50,118 bases of DNA from Flammeovirgaceae bacterium (GTDB lineage Bacteria > Bacteroidota > Bacteroidia > Cytophagales > Cyclobacteriaceae): contig NZHT01000068.1 in assembly GCA_002691385.1 (NCBI GenBank), positions 4,002 through 54,119 on the forward strand, written 5' to 3'. The notes below the pieces were generated by a model. The model was not told where the DNA came from and did not search any database. It was given only the letters and a program-made list of their open reading frames with translations. The position numbers and the translations under genes were made by a program. Positions within the stretch are counted from its first letter, which is position 1. Each line of letters opens with the position of its first letter. Of the stretch, positions 44,040-50,118 are shown one piece after another.

Positions 44040-44501
44040 ATGATTCGTATTTACACAGATGGTGCTGCAAAAGGGAATCCCGGAAATGGAGGTTATGGTG
44101 TGATTTTAGATTATCAAGCTCAGCGCAAAGAGTTGGCTCAAGGATTTCGCATGACCACTAATAACCGAATGGAACTATTGGCAGTAATTGTAGGTTTGGA
44201 AGCTATTAAAAAACCTGGCTGGCAAGTTGAAGTTTTTTCTGATTCAAAATATGTAATAGATGCAGTTGAAAAGGGGTGGTTAAAAAACTGGGTAAAAAAG
44301 GCCTTTAAGGGCAAAAAGAATGTTGATTTATGGAAGCGTTACCTTGATGTGGCCAAAACTCACCAGGTTAAATTTAAATGGATTAAAGGTCATGCAGGAC
44401 ATTTTGAAAATGAACGTTGTGATTATCTGGCAGTAGCGGCTGCTGAAGGAGATCATTTGTTAATTGATCACGTATTTGAAGAAACAAGAAATGCCCAATG
44501 A
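44040..44501 (+). CDS. rnhA: Ribonuclease HI
   Basis: I choose the ATG at 44040 (IRIYTDGAAKGNPG begins the domain); the frame is open back to 43974 at a TTG directly after the aminotransferase stop, which would add a non-homologous 22-residue tail. The DEDD catalytic set is present: Asp in YTDGAAKG, Glu in NRMELLAVI, Asp in VFSDSKYVIDA and Asp in NERCDYLA. It cleaves RNA in RNA-DNA hybrids. Its end overlaps the methyltransferase ATG by 11 bases. Confidence 0.92.
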   Translation: MIRIYTDGAAKGNPGNGGYGVILDYQAQRKELAQGFRMTTNNRMELLAVIVGLEAIKKPGWQVEVFSDSKYVIDAVEKGWLKNWVKKAFKGKKNVDLWKRYLDVAKTHQVKFKWIKGHAGHFENERCDYLAVAAAEGDHLLIDHVFEETRNAQ

Positions 44502-45204
44502 TTATTTTCAATTCAAGCAATTCAAGGTAAATCAAGCTAGATGTGGTATGAAGGTGACCACTGAAGCATGCTTATTTGGAGCTATTATTGAATTGTATAA
44601 ATGTCAAAATATATTAGACATTGGGTCCGGAACAGGTCTTTTAGGATTAATGCTTGCTCAGAGATCGTCTGCGAAGGTTACCTGTATTGAGATTGAACCA
44701 GCTGCTTCGTCAGATATGCTGAATAACATTAAGGAGAGTCCTTGGTCTGACAGGATCAATGGCTATCAGTATGACATCAAAGATTTTTTAGTTCAAAATC
44801 CTAGAATGTATGATACTATTGTTTCCAATCCCCCTTTTTACTATGGTCATTTTCAGACAGTGGATCCCCAACGACAACAAGCTCTACATCAATCCTCATT
44901 GAATGTTAAGGTATTGGCCAAAACGGTTAAAAATGCCTTAACTCCATTAGGTCAGTTTTGGGTGATTTATCCTTTCTACGAAAGTCAATTTTTTAGCCTA
45001 CATGCAGAAGGGTTGGGAATTTATCGTCAAAGTATAATCAATGTATACAACAGGGAGGGGCAGAATAAAATATTTAGACAGATTTCATGTTTTGGCAAAA
45101 AATCAAAGCGTTGTACCATAAAAGAGATAAACATAAGGAATGATAAAGGAGATTATAGTCAGGATTTCATAAGTCTTCTAAGCCCTTATTATCTCCACTT
45201 GTGA
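44491..45204 (+). CDS. tRNA1(Val) (adenine(37)-N6)-methyltransferase-like (TrmN6)
   Basis: 237 residues from the ATG at 44491, chosen because FQFKQFKVNQARCGMKVTTEACLFGA is the family's N-terminal opening; a longer TTG start at 44464 is less likely. Motif I is ILDIGSGTGLLGLMLAQRS, and VSNPPFYYGHF is the NPPF catalytic motif of N6-adenine methyltransferases. By family it methylates A37 of tRNA. It overlaps the rnhA end by 11 bases and ends 20 bases before the convergent saccharopine-dehydrogenase-like gene. Confidence 0.88.
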   Translation: MPNDYFQFKQFKVNQARCGMKVTTEACLFGAIIELYKCQNILDIGSGTGLLGLMLAQRSSAKVTCIEIEPAASSDMLNNIKESPWSDRINGYQYDIKDFLVQNPRMYDTIVSNPPFYYGHFQTVDPQRQQALHQSSLNVKVLAKTVKNALTPLGQFWVIYPFYESQFFSLHAEGLGIYRQSIINVYNREGQNKIFRQISCFGKKSKRCTIKEINIRNDKGDYSQDFISLLSPYYLHL

Positions 45205-45224
45205 TTGAGTCCTATTTTAAAGTT

Positions 45225-46559
45225 TCAAGTGTAGCTCTTAACTGAGGTATCTCTTTCAAAAAATTGTAAACCATGGCGAGACAATTCATTAAGTACTGGC
45301 TCATATATTTTTTTAATGGTGGGGAGCTGTACCCCGGTGACTTTGATTTTGTTTTCCAACAATAATTTTGCCGTAACTCCCAATGGCAACCCTACCGTTT
45401 TGCTCATAGCAGTATGTATTTGATCGTTACCTTCGACAACTAGATGAGATTGAATTTGTTTCATTATATTGTTTTCGATGTAATCAAACTTATGCCACAT
45501 GACAATGAGGTCTCTTTCGGATTCATTTAATGTCCATTTCTTTTTCAAAATATGTTCTAGTATTTGCGCAGGAGTGCCTTCTTGAAGGCCAATTATTTGA
45601 TCATCAAAAATTCCAATCCACTTGAGCTTATACATTTCGTCAGATTCCATGCCGATATTAAGATAATGGGCCAGTTTAAGTTCTATGGAATCATTTGGAT
45701 TATATTGTAAAAAAGTATTGATAAACTGCCTGTGGGTCATATCTCCCACTCCAAACAATGTATAACTGTCATCAGTAACTCCTATTTGGACAAAAGCATC
45801 CCATGCCTTACAAAATCCGGGACGTCTGAGGGTCCCTCTGTAAAGAGTATTAATACCACTTAAGTTGTAAACATCGAGGTATTTTAGTGAGTCTCGATTA
45901 GCATATCCCTCAAAATAACCATATTCAGGAATATGAATTACTTCTGTTCTTTGAAATAATTTTTGATAGGGGATACACTTCAACCTACCCTCTTGAATGA
46001 ATTTAACAACGCCATTACCAGCAAGTATGACATTTCGAGGGTTCCAGGTAAATTTGTATTGCCATGGATTGTCAACTTTATGGTCATCTGCTAAAAGGCC
46101 TCCCGTAAAAGTTTCGAAAGCGGTGAGCTTATGACCTGCCAATTTTATTCTATCTAAAACGCGCATTGCGGACATATGGTCAATACCTGGGTCCAGTCCC
46201 ATTTCCATAATGCAGCAAGCTCCTTTGGACTCAAATGATGGAGAAAGTTTTTGAATTTCATTTGAAACATAAGAAGCCGTAAGCATTGATACTCCTAAAT
46301 CAGCACAAATTACAGCAACACTTAAATGTAAGGATGCGGGAAGCATACTGATGACCAAATCAGCAGTCTTTAACTGATCTCTGGCATTAGCAGTATCTAG
46401 GATGTCAAAAGCAATAATTTTGGCTGAGGGGAATTTTTTTTCTGCAATTTTAGGATTTTTTTCTCCTATGATAATGTTGAAAACTGCTTTTTCCATCATT
46501 AAATACTCAATTAATGCAGTTGAGGACCGTCCGGCTCCTAATACGAAAATATTTTTCAT
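45225..46559 (-). CDS. Saccharopine dehydrogenase family protein
   Basis: 444 residues. The N-terminal Rossmann domain starts NIFVLGAGRSSTALIEYL; LVISMLPASLHLSVAVICADLG and GLDPGIDHMSAMRVLDRI are family motifs, and the C-terminal catalytic domain follows. Such proteins interconvert saccharopine and lysine or glutamate plus allysine, or act as carboxy-norspermidine-type enzymes; the exact reaction is not determined. The final ~35 residues (TVGLPLGVTAKLLLENKIKVTGVQ) match the standard C-terminal end. It follows the SDR gene by 20 bases on the same strand. Confidence 0.86.
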   Translation of the reverse strand: MKNIFVLGAGRSSTALIEYLMMEKAVFNIIIGEKNPKIAEKKFPSAKIIAFDILDTANARDQLKTADLVISMLPASLHLSVAVICADLGVSMLTASYVSNEIQKLSPSFESKGACCIMEMGLDPGIDHMSAMRVLDRIKLAGHKLTAFETFTGGLLADDHKVDNPWQYKFTWNPRNVILAGNGVVKFIQEGRLKCIPYQKLFQRTEVIHIPEYGYFEGYANRDSLKYLDVYNLSGINTLYRGTLRRPGFCKAWDAFVQIGVTDDSYTLFGVGDMTHRQFINTFLQYNPNDSIELKLAHYLNIGMESDEMYKLKWIGIFDDQIIGLQEGTPAQILEHILKKKWTLNESERDLIVMWHKFDYIENNIMKQIQSHLVVEGNDQIHTAMSKTVGLPLGVTAKLLLENKIKVTGVQLPTIKKIYEPVLNELSRHGLQFFERDTSVKSYT

Positions 46560-46579
46560 TTAATGGGAAATTTTGGGAG

Positions 46580-47335
46580 TTATTTTTGTTGTTTATTTAA
46601 TAGGGTTGAAGAGGCTTGTGCCAAGGGCAAAACAATCATATCTCCAATGTTAACATGTTTGGGTCGGCTGAGCATGAAAGCAATGCACTCGGCGATGTCC
46701 TGTGCCTGAAGGGGATGATAGCCCAAATAGGTTTCTTTTGCTTTTTCTAGATCTCCTTTAAAGCGAACCTCTGAAAATTCTGTCTTAACCAAACCTGGTT
46801 TGATTTCGGAGACTTTGATACCATGTGTATTTAAATCCATTCGCATCCCTTTAGTCAAAGCGTCTACAGCAAATTTTGAAGCATTATATACATTTCCACG
46901 GGGATATACGTCAGTACCGGCGATAGAGCCTAAGTTAATAATATGCCCATGTTGCTTTTTAATCATTTTTGGTATGACGGCACGTGAAACATAAAGTAAG
47001 CCTTTGACATTGATGTCAATCATGGCGTCCCAATCTTGGATATCTCCTTCATGGATATAGCTCATACCATGTGCATTGCCTGCATTATTGATTAATATAG
47101 ATATGTTTTGCCATTCATCGGGTAGCGTATCTATGAAATGGGATACCGCTGACTGATCCCTAACATCGAAAGAACCGATTAAAGTTTGAGTTTTATTATT
47201 TAATTCTTTGGACAGTGCTTCTAAGCGAGAGGTACGGCGCCCACAAATGATGAGGTGGTAATGGTCTGCGATTTGTTTAGCAATCGCTTTTCCAATACCG
47301 CTTGAGGCTCCTGTAACGAGGGCTATCGGTTTCAT
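46580..47335 (-). CDS. SDR family NAD(P)-dependent oxidoreductase (YdfG-like)
   Basis: 251 residues. ALVTGASSGIGKAIAK is the cofactor motif, INNAGNAHG and NLGSIAGTDVYPRGNVYNASK contain the catalytic Ser and the YNASK Tyr-Lys pair. The C-terminal VNIGDMIVLPLAQAS resembles E. coli YdfG, a 3-hydroxy-acid/serine dehydrogenase. Adjacent in the same direction is a saccharopine-dehydrogenase-like gene, with porT upstream, so it may be part of a longer unit. Substrate inferred from similarity only. Confidence 0.88.
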   Translation of the reverse strand: MKPIALVTGASSGIGKAIAKQIADHYHLIICGRRTSRLEALSKELNNKTQTLIGSFDVRDQSAVSHFIDTLPDEWQNISILINNAGNAHGMSYIHEGDIQDWDAMIDINVKGLLYVSRAVIPKMIKKQHGHIINLGSIAGTDVYPRGNVYNASKFAVDALTKGMRMDLNTHGIKVSEIKPGLVKTEFSEVRFKGDLEKAKETYLGYHPLQAQDIAECIAFMLSRPKHVNIGDMIVLPLAQASSTLLNKQQK

Positions 47336-47386
47336 TTTTATGTAAAATAGTTATAATAGGCAAATTACCAAATTTACAGATGATAA

Positions 47387-48157
47387 CTAATATTTGCCTT
47401 TTCTTCTTTTAAGATAAGTCGGCCCGCCTTCAAAAGTGATAAAGGCTGTTACATTGTGGGTAGTCAATTTACTTAAAGCAGCATCAAAATCATTGGATTT
47501 ATCGGGTAACAAATTACGAAAGCCAAAAGAATAACGAATTTCAGGAGTAAATTTAAAAAGTTGATAAAAAACATCAAACCCCATACCTACATCGAATGTC
47601 ATATTGAAGTCCTTAAGCTCTAATTTCTGCTTTATTCTGACACCATCTCCTCGACCTGCGGCTTCAAATTGAAAATTTGGCCCCGCCATCAAATACATAT
47701 TTAAGTTACCCCTCCTTGCCGATTTATATTTAAAAAGGAGAGGTATTTCAAGCATCGTCGCATCTTTAAATTCAAGCAGGTCATCTTGACCATCTACATA
47801 TCTATAATTAAGGTCGTACTCATAAAAAGCGACTGTAGGAGTAATTCTAAAGCTTAGATATTGAAAAATATAAAAATCAACTACAAAGCCCAATTTAAAT
47901 CCAAAATGCTTTCCAGGGGCTATAGAGTGTAAGCTATCCATACCGGGACTTACAAAAGCATCATTGTATTTGATACGATAATCCGAACTATGAATGCCAA
48001 TTAAAAAGCCATAATGCACCTTCTGTTCATCGTAATTCCAGAGGTTGTCATAACTTAAATTTTGTCCTTGGAGTTCAACGAAACTAAGAAGGCTAAAAAT
48101 TATGATTATTTGGAGCCGAAGTATATAGAGCTTATCCCTAGTGTGAGTGGTGTACAT
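47387..48157 (-). CDS. porT: PorT-family outer-membrane beta-barrel protein
   Basis: 256 residues with a signal-like N-terminus (IIIIFSLLSFVELQGQ). Strand-rich sequence: KVHYGFLIGIHSSDYRIKY, LGFVVDFYIFQYLSFRITPT and MYLMAGPNFQFEAAG. PorT belongs to the type IX secretion/gliding system, where it is a small outer-membrane protein needed for secretion. The position directly after ubiE/menG fits PorT. The only usable start lies inside ubiE, giving a 52-base overlap; there is no in-frame ATG, GTG or TTG nearer. The assignment is family-level and from pattern and context. Confidence 0.77.
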   Translation of the reverse strand: MYTTHTRDKLYILRLQIIIIFSLLSFVELQGQNLSYDNLWNYDEQKVHYGFLIGIHSSDYRIKYNDAFVSPGMDSLHSIAPGKHFGFKLGFVVDFYIFQYLSFRITPTVAFYEYDLNYRYVDGQDDLLEFKDATMLEIPLLFKYKSARRGNLNMYLMAGPNFQFEAAGRGDGVRIKQKLELKDFNMTFDVGMGFDVFYQLFKFTPEIRYSFGFRNLLPDKSNDFDAALSKLTTHNVTAFITFEGGPTYLKRRKGKY

Positions 48158-48828
48158 TGATTTTTTTGAAATCCTATTTTATTTAATACGTTTAAAAAAT
48201 TATCACCATCAGGAAAAGCTCTTACAGAATTGGGCAGGTAAGTATAAGCCGCATGATCTTTTGAAATTAATTTTCCTATTTTGGGTAAAATCCATTGAAA
48301 ATAAAATTGATAAATTTGTTTAAATGGGACTAATTTGGGTTGAGAGAATTCCAAGATGACCACTTTTCCACCAGGTTTCAGTACCCTCAGCATATCTGAC
48401 AATCCTTTTTCTAAGTTTTCAAAGTTTCTTACACCAAAAGAAACGATTACGGCATCAAAAAAATTGTCTTCAAAAGGCAGAACTTCGGAATCTCCTCTGA
48501 TTAGTTCAATTTTGTCTATGATATTTTTTTTGATTAGTTTTTCTCTACCAATTGAAAGCATACCCTCACTGATGTCTACACCAATGATTTTTTCGGGTTT
48601 GAGAGAAAGGGCTTCGATGGCAAAGTCTCCTGTTCCCGTAGCAATGTCTAGAATTAATTTAGGTTGATATCTTTTAAGTAATCGGATCGCCCGTTTTCTC
48701 CAAAAAATATCTATTCCAAGGCTGAGGAAATGGTTTAGAAAATCATATTTGCCACTTATGCTGTTAAACATGGTTGCAATCTGTTCTTTTTTACTTGTAT
48801 TCTTATCTTTGTATGGGAGTAAGCTCAT
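48106..48828 (-). CDS. ubiE: Demethylmenaquinone methyltransferase (UbiE/MenG)
   Basis: 240 residues. The UbiE signature FNSISGKYDFLNHFLSLGIDIFWRK-type start, motif I LDIATGTGDFAIEAL, and the second signature VSFGVRNFENLEKGLSDMLRVLKPGG are all recognisable. It methylates demethylmenaquinone to menaquinone, the main respiratory quinone of the phylum. The C-terminal coding bases overlap porT by 52. It is divergent from engB across 56 bases. The start ATG at 48828 is supported by the family start KEQIATMFNSI shortly after. Confidence 0.93.
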   Translation of the reverse strand: MSLLPYKDKNTSKKEQIATMFNSISGKYDFLNHFLSLGIDIFWRKRAIRLLKRYQPKLILDIATGTGDFAIEALSLKPEKIIGVDISEGMLSIGREKLIKKNIIDKIELIRGDSEVLPFEDNFFDAVIVSFGVRNFENLEKGLSDMLRVLKPGGKVVILEFSQPKLVPFKQIYQFYFQWILPKIGKLISKDHAAYTYLPNSVRAFPDGDNFLNVLNKIGFQKNQCTPLTLGISSIYFGSK

Positions 48829-48884
48829 TTACTGCAATATTAACTGATGCTCAACTTGTTTTCTTAGTTCAAACTTTTTTTTTA

Positions 48885-49481
48885 ATGAATGTCATCAAAT
48901 CTGCCAGTTTTATTAAGAGTAGTGTAGCACTTTCTGAATGTCCAAAATCGAAATTACCTGAGTATGCTTTTATTGGCCGGTCTAATGTAGGGAAATCATC
49001 ACTAATTAATTGTCTTACTAACAGAAAAAAACTGGCTAAAGTTTCAGTAAAGCCGGGTAAAACTCAGTTGATTAATCATTTTTTGATAGATAAGAGTTGG
49101 TATTTGGTTGACTTGCCAGGGTATGGTTGGGCTAAAGTGTCCAAAACGGAAAAAGCAAAATGGAAATTAATGATTAATGAGTATTTACAGAAGCGTGAAA
49201 ATTTATATTGTGTTTTTTTACTTATAGACTGCAGACATGAGCCTCAAGGGATTGATCGAGAATTTATGAGGTGGCTTGGCGAAAATGAAATTCCCTTTGT
49301 CATTGTTTTTACTAAGACTGATAAGTTGGGTCAGGTGAACCTTCAAAAAAGGTTGGATCAATACAGAGAGGTGTTAAGTGAAGAATGGGATGAGTTACCG
49401 ATTCAATTTGAAACTTCATCCATTTCTGGCGAGGGGAAAGATCAAATTATTGATTATGTAATGCAAATTAATAGAAAATGA
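48885..49481 (+). CDS. engB: Ribosome biogenesis GTP-binding protein EngB/YihA
   Basis: 198 residues from the ATG at 48885; an upstream in-frame ATG at 48774 would overlap ubiE and add an unrelated tail. Family start VIKSASFIKSSVALSECP is normal. G-motifs are G1 GRSNVGKSS, G3 DLPGYG, G4 TKTDK and G5 in SSISGEGK. EngB acts late in large-subunit ribosome assembly and is essential in many bacteria. It is followed by the DUF5606 gene 53 bases later. Confidence 0.93.
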   Translation: MNVIKSASFIKSSVALSECPKSKLPEYAFIGRSNVGKSSLINCLTNRKKLAKVSVKPGKTQLINHFLIDKSWYLVDLPGYGWAKVSKTEKAKWKLMINEYLQKRENLYCVFLLIDCRHEPQGIDREFMRWLGENEIPFVIVFTKTDKLGQVNLQKRLDQYREVLSEEWDELPIQFETSSISGEGKDQIIDYVMQINRK

Positions 49482-49534
49482 TTTTAATTAGGGGAGCAGA
49501 TTACTTTGTTTAATTTTGTAAAAAATAGAAAAAT

Positions 49535-50059
49535 ATGAAATTCACTGAAATTGCTACTTTGTCGGGCAAAGGAGGTTTGTTTAAAGTGATTAATCCAACC
49601 AGAACAGGATTCATTTTGGAGGCCCTTGACGGATCTAAAAAGCGAATGATCGTAGGGGCAAGTGTCAAGGTATCGGTACTTTCGGAAATTTCGATATATG
49701 TTTTACAAGAAGTGGAATCGGTTCCTTTGTTGGAAGTATTTAAGATTATTCACAAAAATTATGCTGGAGAGATAGGGTTGGATAAAAAATCAGATCATGA
49801 TGAACTTAAATCTTTTTTTAAAAGTGTTTTACCTTATTATGATGTGAATAGAGTCTATGTTTCTGACATCAAAAAAGTGATTACTTGGTACCAAAGTCTG
49901 TTAAATTTGGGATTGGGCAATCTTATAGAAGGAGATAATCCTGAAACCAAAAAAGAAATGAAAGTAAAACCGGAAGTAGACGATGTAGTTCAAAGGAGCG
50001 CAGCCAAGAACAAGAATAAGAAAGGCTCTAATTCGACAAAAAAAGTAGATAAAAGCTAA
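49535..50059 (+). CDS. DUF5606 domain-containing protein
   Basis: 174 residues. The first ~125 match DUF5606 of Bacteroidota (IATLSGKGGLFKVINPTRTGFILEALDG, then SEISIYVLQEVESVPL and YDVNRVYVSDIKKVITWYQSLL). It is probably cytoplasmic. The last ~35 residues are a Lys-rich disordered tail (KNKNKKGSNSTKKVDKS). Function unknown. A TAnnTTTG-like box (TAATTTTG, 49511-49518) lies 16 bases before the ATG, without a spaced upstream partner. Confidence 0.85.
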   Translation: MKFTEIATLSGKGGLFKVINPTRTGFILEALDGSKKRMIVGASVKVSVLSEISIYVLQEVESVPLLEVFKIIHKNYAGEIGLDKKSDHDELKSFFKSVLPYYDVNRVYVSDIKKVITWYQSLLNLGLGNLIEGDNPETKKEMKVKPEVDDVVQRSAAKNKNKKGSNSTKKVDKS

Positions 50060-50062
50060 GAT

Positions 50063-50118
50063 TCAGCGGCCAAATTGTTTTAGTTTTTCTATGAATCTTA
50101 GGTTGATACGATTGCTGT
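50063..50118 (-). CDS. Possible C-terminal end of a minus-strand gene, truncated by the window
   Basis: The minus strand from the window edge is open for 17 codons (NRINLRFIEKLKQFGR) before a TGA at 50065-50063. It lies 3 bases after the DUF5606 stop. Such tight convergent packing fits the rest of the window, but the stretch is too short to identify. Confidence 0.3.
   Translation of the reverse strand, partial: SNRINLRFIEKLKQFGR

Noticed and set aside
48774-48884. Longer N-terminus for engB
   Set aside because: Would overlap ubiE and has no family similarity; the ATG at 48885 fits the EngB start exactly.
1-50118. CRISPR arrays, tRNA/rRNA genes, insertion sequences, prophage or defence genes
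   Set aside because: I scanned for spaced repeats, tRNA T-arm patterns, transposase or integrase motifs and toxin/nuclease families. Only the housekeeping XerD recombinase was found.

Overview
The window is a piece of a Bacteroidota chromosome. It is AT-rich and carries family-level markers of that phylum: two DUF5916 proteins, a PorT-family barrel next to the menaquinone methyltransferase, DUF4290 immediately before murA, DUF5606, and a TonB-plug/MG2 surface protein. A Cytophagia- or Saprospiria-like member is my best guess. Rank below phylum cannot be fixed from the sequence alone. I saw no rRNA, tRNA, CRISPR array, insertion sequence or prophage.

Left part (1-23.9 kb), mostly accessory or envelope functions. 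It starts with the end of aldose 1-epimerase, then a secreted multidomain PQQ-type sugar dehydrogenase/cytochrome c lipoprotein, two tandem DUF5916 outer-membrane paralogues, and an MG2/TonB-plug protein. These are followed by a KAS III-like synthase, a PqqB-like metallo-hydrolase, a MarC membrane protein, a decayed DUF6122 gene, an S9 peptidase, a DoxX + Tat-exported Gfo/Idh/MocA pair, a three-gene run (unknown membrane-anchored protein, hotdog thioesterase, SDR) and a minus-strand run (VOC protein, short asparaginase-like protein, Rossmann protein). Two gaps of about 0.5 kb hold no gene I can support.

Middle part (24-34.5 kb), housekeeping and cell wall. dnaX is split into a gamma-length frame and a tau-tail frame that join by a -1 shift on a run of ten A. 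Then come a LysM lytic transglycosylase, an O-methyltransferase and an M16 peptidase on the minus strand, and divergently a GT9 heptosyltransferase-like protein, aminopeptidase P, DUF4290 and murA. The MurA active-site Cys is replaced by Asp.

Right part (34.5-50.1 kb), dense housekeeping. A minus-strand run contains xerD, pyrD, ftsK, a LolA-like gene, pyrF, a NeuD-like acyltransferase and an Omp85-type barrel. XerD and FtsK work together in chromosome dimer resolution, and pyrD and pyrF are both in UMP synthesis. Facing away from it are aroQ, a class V aminotransferase, rnhA and a TrmN6-like methyltransferase. A second minus-strand run has a saccharopine-dehydrogenase-like protein, an SDR, porT and ubiE/menG, with engB and a DUF5606 gene divergent at the end.

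I did not find a convincing new defence or mobile system. The strongest leads are the dnaX slip site together with the missing DnaX zinc module, the decayed DUF6122 gene, the shortened ThuA-like front of the sugar dehydrogenase, and the tandem DUF5916 pair.
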